Shown: piece after piece, positions 12,609 through 23,960 of the stretch | How positions within the stretch are numbered: position 1 is the stretch's first letter | How the letters are laid out: the number at the start of each line of letters is the position of its first letter | Assembly (NCBI GenBank): GCA_904063045.1 | Contig: CAJFCJ010000007.1 | Span: forward strand, 3,541,404-3,605,403 | DNA from: Dimorphilus gyrociliatus | Lineage: Eukaryota > Annelida > Polychaeta > Dinophilidae | Direction of reading: 5' to 3' | DNA length: 64,000 nucleotides | The notes under the pieces: generated by a model | Database searches by the model: none | The model's input: only the letters and a program-made list of their open reading frames with translations | Told to the model about the DNA's origin: nothing | Made by a program: the position numbers and the translations under genes

Positions 12609-13205
12609 TACTGTCCTCTGAAACTTTGTAAATTGAGTTTGTCAGCAAAATCTTTCTGGTATACGTTTACGTTTATTAGTCTTAAAGTTGAGTTGTTTGT
12701 CTTGTTTTGTTTCAGTTATTTTCATTTATTTTCCCTGAAATTGTTTCTATTTCAATCTGTCTTACTCTCAGCACTGTAACAAACAGCTGCCAGACACGAA
12801 ACTGCAAAGTAGAAGAGACGGGGGAGAAAAACGCGTTACGCGTTAGCTTGTAATTAGATTGGCGTCGGATGAAATTAACTTCCGTCCGCGTGCGTTAATT
12901 ACACTACCACCACATAACGAAACTGCCAGTCTTCTTTCTCAACTATCCTAGCGACATCTATTGCATAGGTAAAAAAAAAAAGCAGCGTATACCTTTTAAA
13001 GGTGAAGGTGAAATTTTATTCTACAATAATACGTAAATTATAATCACAAGTGCATTGGTCTTCGACACGTCAAAAACGCCTACAAAGACAATTATTCCAA
13101 AGGTTTGTAGTATAAAAAATTCTAGAATATTTTCTAGATGACCCAATATAAAAAAAAAAGAAATTTTTAACAAATCATTTTCTTGAACAGTTGTAGACTG
13201 AACAT
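12609..13205. other. Intergenic gap upstream of SRD5A3
   Basis: About 600 bp with a CpG-rich patch at roughly 12780-12900 that is a likely SRD5A3 promoter. A potential imperfect hairpin spans 12850-12902, and a CTCF-core-like sequence with one mismatch lies at 12951-12960. Confidence 0.5.
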
Positions 13206-14461
13206 ATGCATATTGTCGCTCAGATGGAGGATTTCTTAAAGTCAGACAATTCTCTTCTCAACCAATTTCTGCTTACATTAATTCTATTAAGATTATTGTA
13301 CTTTTTGGCTTCTTTCGTTCTTGCAAGAAATCCCAAGCCGAATGATGACAAACTTCCAGATGATGTAAAAGTTCTCTTTTTTCAGTTCAGAAAGAGGTGG
13401 GTGATGAATAATTGAAGCATTTCAAATGATATCGCAACTTTATAGCTGTCATTAATGGACTTTTTTCTATATAGAGTAGCGCCAATTTTCTTCTTTATGT
13501 TCCTAAGCACGATCTGGTTTGCTTGGACAGCCTATGCAAGCTTTTGTAGAGACGGAAAGACTACTGGATACACTCACTCTCTATTGGAACGAGTCCTACA
13601 CCCGAAGCGTTCAGCTTCAGTTGATACAACTTCGATTTTTCTTGCCTACTTTCTCTTCTTTATGCATGTGACTAGACGGCTGAACGAAGGTCTCCGAGTT
13701 AGCATTTTCTCTCATAGACAAGTGATGTCTTTCCCTGCTATGATTGTACAGTACATCATAGGCCTTGCTATAGCTATCTCTATCCTTGCCGATGGGCCTA
13801 ATCTTGAGGAAGCAATAGAAGGACGTAAGTTGTATTCTTTTTTTGGATATAAATTGAAAGAAGGACAAGTAGTTCAAGTCTCGCGTCGAAAGTAGCGCCA
13901 TCTCTATGCGATATGGATACTTGTACGAATAATACTATTATACTTTAATGACACATTTTTATACAGGTTGCTTCGGAATCGATCATCTTCTTAATTACAA
14001 GACGATTGTTGCCATAGTTATGTTTACGACAGCTTCGATAATTCAAAATCACTGCTTTAAAAATTTTGTGCAGCTGAGAAAGAATAAATCAGGTATAGAT
14101 GAGATTCCCCAATTATAATACTTATATCGCATACATAATTCATCAAATGGTACACTCACATCCGTTTATTCTAACTTACATTTTTCCCTCATTTATTTTC
14201 CCAGGCCACTGTGTGACAACTGGCTATAAACTACCAAAGGGAGGATTTTTCGACTACATATCGTCTCCCCAGCTGCTCGCCGAACTCGTTATTTATATTT
14301 CGATAGGTTTGATTTTGAACGGACCAACGTGGTGGTTAGTGGTAGCTGGAGTAGCAATTAAAGAGTATGACGCGGCTTATCACTGTCATGAATATTATAA
14401 ATCTAAATTCGCTAAGGATATGCCTAGCAGTCGTAAAGCTTTCATACCATTCCTCACTTAA
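13206..14461 (+). CDS. SRD5A3: Polyprenol reductase (steroid 5-alpha-reductase 3)
   Basis: Four exons: 13206-13396, 13475-13824, 13967-14092, 14205-14461; 307 residues from the first ATG (a second in-frame ATG at 13224). The enzyme reduces the alpha-isoprene of polyprenol to make dolichol in the ER membrane, feeding N-glycosylation. Seen: several hydrophobic membrane segments, the family block LHPKRSASVDT, HVTRRLNEGLRVSIFS, and the C-terminal catalytic/NADPH region CVTTGYKLPKGGFFDYISSP, AELVIYISIG, TWWLVV, YYKSKF and the ending KAFIPFLT, which match SRD5A3 rather than SRD5A1/2 or TECR. Intron 2 carries a CTCF-core-like site (13894-13903). AATAAA signals at 14579-14584 and 14636-14641. Confidence 0.93.
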
Positions 14462-14828
14462 AAATAATCAATTGATTTCCTTTCTCTCTCTTTTAAAAAA
14501 TTCACAGCATAAAGGAGAAAAAAAAAATTGAGTAGTTTCAGATTAGAATTCTCTTTTTTTTCATTTCTTTCAAAATTTAATAAAAACAAAAAAGAACTTG
14601 TAAAACATTGAAACGAATTGCTTTTGTTTCTTTTCAATAAATAATTAGAAATAAATAAATTAGGCAAAAGAGGTTTCTTTTAGAGGTAAACAGTTTTTTT
14701 TGTGTGTAACAGTTTTTTTCGTTGTGCGTGTCTCCCAATTGGCACACGAGGGTCTTTTATTTTTTGAACACTAGTCTTCTCCATCTCCAATTTATCTAGA
14801 AGTTTTTTTTAAATATAAAAATAATTTA
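14462..14828. other. Convergent 3' gap SRD5A3 / GRB adaptor
   Basis: The two genes face each other with 367 bp between stop codons. Forward poly(A) signals at 14579 and 14636, and TTTATT (AATAAA on the minus strand) near 14756, suggest short, possibly overlapping 3' UTRs. Confidence 0.6.
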
Positions 14829-17441
14829 CTAAAGCTGTTTAACGCAATTGGCAACATAATCCGTTAGAGTAGTCGGTAATCCTCCTTTATTAACTCTATA
14901 AAAGTCGACTAATTGTATTATATCTTGAAACTTAGTTGTTCCGTGATCAATCGAATAATGATATTTTCCGTCATTTTCCACCTATTTATGGGACAGAAAA
15001 TATAAATAAACTATCCGAAAGCTGGGTTAAAATAAAGTTTCATTCTACTTACCAAATGAATTTTACAGTGCTTAACTTGACCTTTAAAAACAAAGGATAT
15101 GACGTGAACATCTGGAATGCTCATGCTTTCTCTGATTAAGAAGAACCCATCAATTCCAGCCCCATTTGATAATAAAAGGCTTTCTGCGTCCTCCCTGGTT
15201 ATATTATGATAAAACCAAGACTGTGTCAGATGCAAATTAGAAGCCATATGTGCATTTGAAGGTGGCATCAATGAGGCAGGAGAGGTAAGAGGAGATCTAG
15301 AAGAGTATGATGGTGACGAACGAGGCATATTCACTCGGCCTCTCCGTCTCCAGGCAGCCGCTTCTTCAATTGCAACGCCGAATGCTTCGAAGGGGTCGTC
15401 AATAACTCGCCCCCCGGATGAGCCGGTAAAGTCCATAGCTACCATATCAGTGTTGGCCCTGCCGTAGGAAGGTTTTGATTGAATTTTACCTTCTCGAACA
15501 ACTGCTGCCTCGTAGTCGTCGTTCAACTGTTTTCCATATTTGACAAGCCGCAAGGCCATATGCCACTTTTGCCTGGAGCTTTCCTCCTCAGCACAAAGTT
15601 GTAGCCACTGGCCAATATCATTATCACTACGTTTTTTTAAGACGAGGCAGTAATCATTGTGAGAATCGAGAGTTTTTTTAGCATTGTTTGCCATATGAAT
15701 TTCATATTCGCTTAAATTTACTAAAACCAAGTGCCTTGGTTCTTTGGAATTGCTTTTCATGGAATAGTATAGGCCTGATGGTCTCAGCACGAAAAAATAC
15801 TTTTTCCACTTTGACCGCCCATTCTTAAAGTACAAGTAACCTTGTATATCAGGCATATTTGGTGCTGCATTTAGCAGAGATTGGCTGACCTTGGTTTTCT
15901 CGGCCTCTGCTAAATCAGAGAAATTTGCCGTTGGTTGGGCGTGGCCGACCGTGAAACGCATATCAAGCATAGAATCTGGGAAGTATGTAACACCTTGTTG
16001 GAAGAGAGCGTATCTCCTAGGATCCTTTTTAAATAAAAATTTATTATTTTCCGACTTTGACCAAGACGATCTGACTTTACAGAGATTTTCATGATCCTCC
16101 AAAGGTCGTTCAAGATTAAAGGCGCAATTTTTTTCAACAACACACCAGTCCCTGGTATACGAGACTTTCTCCTCCTGAGATAATTCCAATGTAGCGTCGA
16201 TAGCTAACATGCTATCTGCAACGACTAAATACGCAGGTGTTGACTCCCTTTGCGCATTATGAAAACTATAGCGTCTAGTTGGTAGTTGATCGAAAGAGCT
16301 TGACGATGTAGGCATGGCATTGCTTTTAGCCATTCTAAACATTAGCGAATTGTTTGATATGTGGTGAGAGAAGGTGGATGAACGAGGAATACGGCGACCT
16401 ATTAAAAAAGAATAACAGTATTTAACGAACATTTAGAGTACTATTAAATAAAAACGTTTTTACAATAATATCAACATAACAAAGAGACAAATAATAACAA
16501 TATCATAGAAAAAAAAATATTTATATTAGTGGAGAGAAAGCTAGTCAACGCTTTAAAAAACAAAACAATAGAGATTTACCAAAATAGAACTAATATACCG
16601 ACATAAACAAAGCATTCTAGTTATCTTTTCTTTATACATTTATATAGTTATGCGTAAAAGTTTTGTTTATAAAGAAGATTAGATCCTTAAAAGAAACAAT
16701 GTGTTACCCCCGCCCCCCACTATTCCTTTCAATTTTCGACATCAGTTTATGAATAGCTATAAAAATGCTAAACCGGGTAGCAATCTGGCACACCCGAATA
16801 CGGGACACTGAATATAGGTTGTTTTTTTATTTTTTAGTCTATTTCCTCCTTCCCATACCATTCACTAATATGCAAAACGTTATGAATCTGTTTGTGTGTT
16901 TGTTTCTTTCTTTCTCTCTCTCTCTAAATATATATATATATATATAATCATATATAATTTATGGAAAACGCAGTAAACTAATTTCTGTTACTTGTTTTTT
17001 CCCTTATTTCGTATAAAGAAATAGACGAATCAATATATTTTTGTTCAGTTCATTTCAACGTTAAAAGATATTTATCTATTTCTAGTTAAAATTTGAAATT
17101 AGATAAAAAAATTTATAGTGTTATACTTTATTGATTAAATTGATAAGAAAATATTCGTCATACACCTATCCCATTCTCCTTCTTCCTCCCCTACCCCCGC
17201 CCCCTCTCTCTCTCTCTTCTACTCCCTTACTCACTTTATATATCTTATTATAAATAAGCCAATTACTTTAATTAACGCTTCTTTAAGAATAAATATAATA
17301 AAAGTATATAAGGATAAAAAATAGAATTGATTAATAATTAACATAATTCATTTAATAGGACGATATATTGTTTATATACAGTAATAGTTTGTTTTATAGT
17401 TTTATAGTTTTTTATTGTTTGTTTGTTGATTTTTTTGATTT

Positions 17442-17474
<33 letters not shown>

Positions 17475-18695
17475 TTCTTTCTTTGTTTTATTCTATTAAA
17501 AGTATAGAGAGGAGAGTAATAGACTAACAAAAAAAACAGATTAAATTAAAATAGAAAGAAAAACAAGATCGTACCTGAATATTTTGTTCTAACCGGCAAA
17601 AACACGTTACGTAACTGAATTGTTTAGTAATTTGTTAGGTTTTTTTCTTATTATTATTATTTATTGTATTTATTTATAACTTCCTATATTTAATTATTCG
17701 GAAGGATATACTATTTTTTAGATGGTTTGTACGCACACGTGATTATAACAGATATCGGACATCGAAGGTGAATAGCGTACGTGTTTGTATGTATGTGTGT
17801 ATGTGTGTATGTGTATGTGTACAATACATGAAAATGCGTCTGTCTGTCTGTCTGTCTGTCTGTCTGGGAATAATAAAAACGGTCGATAGACTGTAACAGT
17901 TGGCGATAAGCTTACCTAAACTGTTCGATTGGTAAGAAGACTTTTCGGTTTCCTGACAGGAACAAGAACATCTCAAGTTTCTTTGGGAGGATTCTCCTAT
18001 TTTTATCGTAAAAAAAAAATAAACAATTGAAATAAGATACTGTTAGACTATTACATAAATACTTAAAAAATGGCTAACGCCTACATTAATTTACGCGGTC
18101 TTATTCAAAAATTCGAATTTTCTATCAATTTCCCGCCATTTCTATACATTTTTTTGAAATATTATTACATCTGTTCGTAACCGAAAATAACCGGCTTGTT
18201 TATAATAGCGTTCTTGCAGAATAAAAAAATGATGATTCAGCTACAAGTGTACGCAACGTGTATAAAAATAAATTATTCATTCGTTTTTTATAACGGACAC
18301 CATCAATAAATAGCAAGAGCCTGCATAGGCCTAAACGCACCGACGTTTGGTGCCAAGTTACTTTATCTGAACACGTCATTTTGTCTAGGAAGATAAAATA
18401 TAGGACAAAACAAAATAAGAATAGTGTTTTCTTCTAGTCCCGAAAGTATAGAAATATCTATTCGTATCAGTTACAAGGCGGTTTATTGTCCTAATTCCTT
18501 TTAAACATTCTTAAAAATTTAATAATTTCTTTATTTTAACGGTTTTTAAAGAATTAGAACAATATAAACTGTGTTTTAGACATAGGTAAATTATTAATTA
18601 AACTTACCATTGAATGTTGATTGTTCTTCGAAATCGACAACATCGTACGTATCGAACTGTCGAAAGGGCGTATAGTTCTTCTCCACTTTGATCAT
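14829..18695 (-). CDS. GRB10/14: GRB7/10/14-family adaptor (RA-PH-BPS-SH2)
   Basis: Four exons: 18695-18608, 17996-17916, 16398-15053, 14981-14829; 555 residues. These cytoplasmic adaptors bind activated insulin and other receptor tyrosine kinases and usually dampen signalling. Seen in order: RA domain ([11 protein letters not shown] ... DWCVVEKN ... LERPLEDHE), PH domain ([43 protein letters not shown]), the BPS motif ([30 protein letters not shown]), and an SH2 domain ([15 protein letters not shown], phosphotyrosine Arg in [28 protein letters not shown]). The 81-nt second exon is symmetric (phase 1-1), so it can be skipped without a frameshift. It looks like the single invertebrate pro-orthologue of GRB7, GRB10 and GRB14. 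Confidence 0.92.
16399..17915 (-). other. Intron 2 of the GRB adaptor gene
   Basis: A 1.5-kb AT-rich intron with a (CT)n array around 17441-17470, a GTGTAT-rich stretch near 17784-17820 and a (GTCT)n array at 17838-17866. No exon supported. Confidence 0.65.
17838..17866. repeat. GTCT tetranucleotide microsatellite
   Basis: Seven tandem GTCT units. A second array of the same unit lies at about 62969-63003 in a RECK intron. Confidence 0.9.
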
Positions 18696-19088
18696 TCTCC
18701 GTTTCTGACGAGGCTGTTGCTCGGCGCATAAACAAATAACTATGGCGCTGAGCTATGAGTACTAAAATCTGTATCGCTTTACTGTTTTTATACCCGACTT
18801 AGTTCGCTCTGGTATAACTTAACGCCAGAGTAAACTAATAGTGCAACGTACACTCGGTCGTGTTAGTCGACTTTGTACCTTAAAAACATAGTTTCTACAA
18901 TACTTTGAGGCAAATATAGGTATATCTTACTATTTTCAACGTAAAAATCTAGGATGCTTTTTTTTCTAGAAAACCATAAAAAAAGAACAATTTTATATTT
19001 ATTTAGCGATAAATCAGACAATTACACGACCTTTAAAACGAATAAAAACTATAATAAGTCTTTTGAACAGCAGTTTTAAAAATATTAT
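18696..19088. other. Gap between GRB adaptor start and the PPxY gene
   Basis: 393 bp holding the GRB promoter (some CpG near 18710-18870) and the 3' end of the next minus-strand gene. No coding exon seen. Confidence 0.5.
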
Positions 19089-20351
19089 TTATTTCGTTGT
19101 CGTTTTCTTTCGTTTATATTTACTATCATCATTTACGCAGTCTTCGTAAGATGGCGATTTCTCCTGAACAATCCAGGACATTGCTAATTCATAGGGTGGA
19201 GGTTGTACATCTTCCGAATTGGATGCGTCCTGTGTAATTTAATATATATATAGAAGATGTAATCTATAATCTACCCTCTTTTTTGTCTCTCTATCCTATT
19301 CCCTTTAATTTTCTATTAAAAGTAACAGGCGATAATTGAACGAAAACAAAACAAAACAAAAAAAAAGAGACTTTCACCTAAAGTTCAATAACACCAAAAA
19401 ATTCGAAAACAAATAAGTTGAATATACATAACGTATTTCTCATCGTATTACAAAGAAGATAACTAACTACTCTGTCAATTCGAAAATCTTCTTATTATAC
19501 ATTCTTGTTTAAATATAAACGTCAAAATTCTATTTTTAATATTCTTTAAGTTTCTTTATAGATTATCGTGACGTAATTATTATATTTTTTTTTTTTGCAC
19601 GTGGTAATTCTTATAAAGAATTCTATTATTTCCTAAATTAACATTTTATTTTCTTCTATTTATAGAAAGATTATTACATTTTTCCAATAAATTCAAAAAT
19701 TACTTAAATAGTCCTTAATAGAATAGTATTCTTTTATTATTATATCTTTGCTCTTCTATTTCGACTTCCTTCCTTCCTGTCCTCTATTTTTTTTTTTTTT
19801 TGTACTTTATTGAGGGCAATTACCGTTCATTATATTTATTTCCTTAAATGAGGAAATTTTCAAGTGCAATGCTCTATTTTCTTCTACGCCATTGTTATTT
19901 TGGACACGTTCAGAGACCCGTACACTAATTTTTTTTTGTTTATCGCTATTTTTAGACACAGTCGATTACTCTAAGGTTAATCGAAGCAATCTTTAGAATT
20001 AGATAAGTTTATAATTTGCATATTAATCAAATAAAAGCTTGTTATTTATGTAGAATGAAGGAGTAGTAAATAATTGATTACCAAAGATTGATACAGAGGG
20101 GGTGGAGGTCTATCGGTGCATGACAACGACCGTTGTGCTGATCTTTCGTTCAATGAATGAAAAGTTGGCGGCTCTCTAGAATTGGTGCCATAAACCACGA
20201 AACCGTCATCTTCTGCTACGTTTAATCTTTCGTGTGATATCTCAGTGACTCTTGGTGGCGTTGGCGGGGCAGATAGAGATCGAATTATTTGCGCAGTAGC
20301 AGCAGTGCTCTTCCTTTTCACTTCGTTTATTATTTTCTTGAAGTCACTCAT
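19089..20351 (-). CDS. Small uncharacterised PPxY-motif protein
   Basis: Two exons joined in phase 0: 20351-20082 and 19229-19089; 136 residues. I do not recognise the family. Seen: a basic N-terminus (MSDFKKIINEVKRKS), a Pro-rich segment (SAPPTPPR), then PPPLY near the exon border, PPPY in the second exon, SPSYED and a Lys/Arg-rich end. There is no signal peptide or membrane segment. Two PPxY-like motifs plus a PSY motif suggest a ligand or substrate for WW-domain proteins such as NEDD4-type ubiquitin ligases; that is inference. The joining intron (852 bp) is long for this window, so a missed middle exon is possible. The gene is divergent from the TMEM272-like gene. Confidence 0.6.
19230..20081 (-). 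other. Intron of the PPxY gene
   Basis: AT-rich, 852 bp, with poly-T runs. No additional exon could be supported, though phase 0 at both ends would allow one. Confidence 0.5.
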
Positions 20352-20944
20352 TTATTATATTAATTTTATTTGGTATTCATTTCTTGTTTATCAAAAAATG
20401 GTCACCTATTTCAATATTTATGTTAGGCTCGCATTTAATAAATATGGTATCCGATTCCAACGTTTAAAAAATTTGGAAATTTATGTAAGCGGAAAGAGCA
20501 CCCGTCAACTGTATTGCGGGACTTTTAAATTTTCGTCAATAGTCGTTGATATAGTCAATTTATGGAAGAAAAAAGACACCAGTCGATATGAAAATGTTAA
20601 GCTTGCTCCTATATTCATAATTAAGCAGTTCAATTTTAACATAATAGTTAGCCAGCATTCTATGGTAACAGAAGATATCGATAAAAGTGTATACAGTGGT
20701 GTGTAGTGTGCTTTTACTCTACCGAATTCGTTTGAGGCTGAAGTTGCGGCGCTAAAGTTGACTAAGCCTCTGCAAAATTCTTTACAGTTCTACAGCGCCT
20801 GCTGCAAACCTGGAATACATGTACATATGAGCAAGAGAAGGTATTAAATATATATTCGTTTTTTATAATATTCATTGATGATTTTCATAAAAATGTCGAC
20901 TATTCGACCAACTTGTCATTGAATGTCAGAGTGAGAAGAGCAAT
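20352..20944. promoter_or_regulatory. Divergent promoter region PPxY gene / TMEM272-like gene
   Basis: 593 bp between two outward-reading genes. A forward open frame (20400-20706) has no family features and is taken as chance. Confidence 0.5.
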
Positions 20945-21363
20945 ATGGCTAGCGGGAAACGAAAAATATCAACGTTTTCGGAAGGTAAAATAGAAACGAT
21001 ATATAAACATATATGTCGATATTATTACTTTCTTCTACCAATATATTTATTGTCGTCTTACACGTATAATACAACTTATTGATCAGTTAACGTATCAAGA
21101 ACTATAGGCAAACAAGCATGAATTGGAAAGATTCATTTATGTCTACACTTTCTTCTCAAACTACATCTGATGTTAGTTTTACATCTATACTTACCCTTTC
21201 AGAGTCTAGACGAACGTCGGTATACGTTAACGGTTTGTAGAGTTATCTACTTTAATCCATTGTCTTGTTATTTTCATTTTTAACTCTTTTTCTCTCTTTC
21301 TCTCTGTCTCTTTTGTTCATTCATTCATTCATTCTTTCTTTTTGTGTATACAACTTGTTATAT

Positions 21364-21405
<42 letters not shown>

Positions 21406-22436
21406 AATAATATATTTTGGTTGAAAATGACACATGTTAACTAATAATAGATATGTTAACATAATTTCTAACCGTTTATTCGTATACAGAGGCCCTCCTA
21501 CCAAAAAATGGATTATTAAGAAAAGCTCATTTAGCTAAAGCGAAATCGTCTGGATTTTCGCAGTTTGCCCACAGACTATTCATATTGCTGTATTGCGGCT
21601 CAAGTATGAAAGGAATAATAAGCGAAAAATTATTATTCAATTGTTTTCTTTCTTTCTTTCATACCAAAAATTCTTCTTATGTCTTATATTGTTCCTCAAT
21701 AAATAATTGCAGTTGTACAAAGCTTCGTTACTGCCCTTCTCTTCGTTTTTCCAATGTCTATGCTATTATTAGGTATGATTTTAATTTAGTTATTTCTATA
21801 TTACCATTTTATTCAATATCATTAATACGTTACACTAGGAATTGTCTACTTTAAACACTGCCCTCGACAACATTACATACCAATTTATTTATTCGTTATG
21901 GGAAGTTTTGGAGTAGTAAAGGCGCTATTTAACACAGTTAGACAAGTAAGGAGGAAGAGGGACGAAGAGGAAGACGAGATGGAAAGATGCAAACCAAATC
22001 CAGCTTCGATTCTTATTAATTGTTTTCTATTCGCATGGTTTTGCACAGGTAATAAATTGATTAATAGTTTATAATCTATCTATAATAATATTTATATATC
22101 TTAGGTGCTTATTATTTAAATTAATGACTAATAGTCAATAAGAAATGTCAACTATGATAAGTTATCCTAATTACTACAGGGAGTCACTGGGTTTTTGAAA
22201 TGTACTACGATTATAATTCAACAAATGTTAATGATGATAAATATTGCAGTGAGAAATTGTATAAATTCGCCTTTTGGATTACCGTTGCTGGTTGGATTGT
22301 TCTTGTTCTTGTTATTCTCTCCTATTTTATTCTTCTGGTTATTTTCCACGTTAAAATTGGTTCTTCTTTTATTGAAACTGATGTTAGATCAATTGAGAAG
22401 AGAGATAGGAGAGAATCTCAAGCAGCCTCTGTTTAG
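20945..22436 (+). CDS. TMEM272-like multipass membrane protein
   Basis: Five exons: 20945-20984, 21490-21603, 21713-21772, 21839-22048, 22180-22436; 226 residues. Seen: short polar N-terminus, four hydrophobic segments (FILLYCGSIVQSFVTALLF; IYLFVMGSFGVVKAL; ILINCFLFAWFC; FAFWITVAGWIVLVLVILS), the family motif YFKHCPRQHYIPIYL between the first two, and a Glu/Asp/Arg-rich cytoplasmic linker. This matches the TMEM272-like group, which is expanded in invertebrates and has no known function. An alternative first exon at 21118-21232 has its own ATG and the same exit phase. TRDMT1 starts only 222 bp downstream on the same strand. Confidence 0.72.
21118..21232 (+). CDS. Alternative first coding exon of the TMEM272-like gene
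   Basis: An ATG-led open segment of 38 codons plus one base (MNWKDSFMSTLSSQ...) ends at a GTTTGT donor in phase 1, exactly the phase of the first exon at 20945-20984, so it joins cleanly to the exon at 21490. It cannot be an internal exon because the upstream acceptors read into stops in that phase. The donor is not a strong consensus, so this remains a prediction. Confidence 0.4.
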
Positions 22437-22658
22437 TTTAGTTATTTATATCTTTATGGATGTAAATACAGAAAATATTCAAAGAATAAAAAAATATTAT
22501 CTAAATATCAATCTAATTTATCTAACACGCCGCATATATAATACAGTATATGTCTATATGACATGTAGAATAAATTAAAAGAATTCTTTTTTTCCCGCCC
22601 TTTCTGGACTATATTAAAAAATACAATTCCAATTTGTATTTTAATAGTTTATTTCGTA

Positions 22659-23750
22659 ATGAAATTAAAAGTTTTAGAATTATTTAGTGGTATTGGGGGC
22701 TTCCATTTTGCCCTAAAATCTACAGGTATACCGTACGACGACCTTATTGCAATGGACATTAATACAGTTGCTAACGAAGTGTACAAATCCAATTTTAACC
22801 CATCATCGCTCAAGCAAAGAAGTATAGATTCATTATCTATTGCCGAACTCGACAAGTACAAACCGAATTTAATATGGATGAGTCCACCGTGTCAGCCATT
22901 TACTCGCCAAGGCCTACAAAAAGACGACGAGGATTCACGATCGAAAGCTTTTTTACACTTATTAAACATAATTCCTAATTTAGTCTCTTTACCCGAAATT
23001 ATCATGTTGGAAAATGTTAAGGGCTTCGAAGTATCTCGATGTCGAAGCGCCTTGAAAGATTGTTTAATCTCTAAAGGTTATCGAATACAGGAGTTTTTAC
23101 TGTCGCCTTTGCAGTTTGGCATTCCAAATTCACGATTACGCTATTTCTTTATAGCAAAATTAGAAGATTTTAACTTTGAAACAAAAAGCTCTATATGGGA
23201 AACTATACCGGATTGTATGTCGGATTACCTCGTTCATTTGCAATATAAGGGTCTACCTGATCAGGTAGTCATTAAACCCGATACTAAAAATCACAGGGAT
23301 GAGCTGATGTATACAACTAGATGCAAGCCTATTTGCGAATTTTTAGAAGAGAACGTTGACCTTACTAAATTCGGGTTAGAGGAGAATCGTTTTAAATTGT
23401 TTGGCGCAATGGATATGAGGAAAAGAGAATCGAAGAATACTTGTTGTTTTACTAAACGTTATTCGCAATATATCGACGGAACTGGATCCCTACTCGTTGA
23501 AGGTGATTTGGCCGAAGAAGAATTTAATTATCTACGTTCCCGGCAGGACTTTACAGACGATAAAAGTATAGAGCTAATTAGAAGACTACAAATTCGATTT
23601 TTCACACCGAGAGAAGTGGCTAATCTTATGTGCTTTCCTTCATCTTTTACTTTTGAAGAAACAATTACAACTCAACAAATGTATAGATTACTAGGTAATT
23701 CTTTAAACGTACACGTAGTATCTATTTTAATCCGACTAGCTTTACTATGA
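22659..23750 (+). CDS. TRDMT1: tRNA-Asp cytosine-38 C5 methyltransferase (DNMT2)
   Basis: A single uninterrupted open frame of 363 residues, close to the usual length (human about 391). It methylates C38 in the anticodon loop of tRNA-Asp and a few other tRNAs using S-adenosylmethionine. Seen: motif I LELFSGIGGFHFAL, motif IV SPPCQPFTRQG with the catalytic Cys, motif VI MLENVKGFE, motif VIII QFGIPNSRLRYFF, the DNMT2-specific CFT block (NTCCFTKRYSQYIDGTGS), and motif X GNSLNVHVVSILIRL. It is the only intronless conserved gene in the window. Its stop is 210 bp from the stop of the convergent ABCB gene. Confidence 0.97.
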   Translation: MKLKVLELFSGIGGFHFALKSTGIPYDDLIAMDINTVANEVYKSNFNPSSLKQRSIDSLSIAELDKYKPNLIWMSPPCQPFTRQGLQKDDEDSRSKAFLHLLNIIPNLVSLPEIIMLENVKGFEVSRCRSALKDCLISKGYRIQEFLLSPLQFGIPNSRLRYFFIAKLEDFNFETKSSIWETIPDCMSDYLVHLQYKGLPDQVVIKPDTKNHRDELMYTTRCKPICEFLEENVDLTKFGLEENRFKLFGAMDMRKRESKNTCCFTKRYSQYIDGTGSLLVEGDLAEEEFNYLRSRQDFTDDKSIELIRRLQIRFFTPREVANLMCFPSSFTFEETITTQQMYRLLGNSLNVHVVSILIRLALL

Positions 23751-23960
23751 CCTTTAAAGAATGAAGATAATTATCATAAAAATCTTTTCCTCCAATTAGT
23801 AAACTTTAAAATATACGATGCACGTCGAGTTTGTTAATTCTGTTCCTTTTATGCGGATTTATTATAAAAAATGAATACAAAGTAAATATACAAGAACTGT
23901 ACAAATGTAAAGACATAAATAAATAATATATATATATAAAGACAGTAATACCAAAAACAG

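Noticed and set aside
17743-17976. Longer reverse frame reading through the GRB cassette exon into GTCT repeats
   Set aside because: Only 17916-17996 is bounded by good splice sites in the right phase; the remainder is microsatellite.
20245-20706. 153-codon forward open frame overlapping the PPxY gene start
   Set aside because: It overlaps a better supported antisense exon, has no family features and lies in a divergent promoter region.
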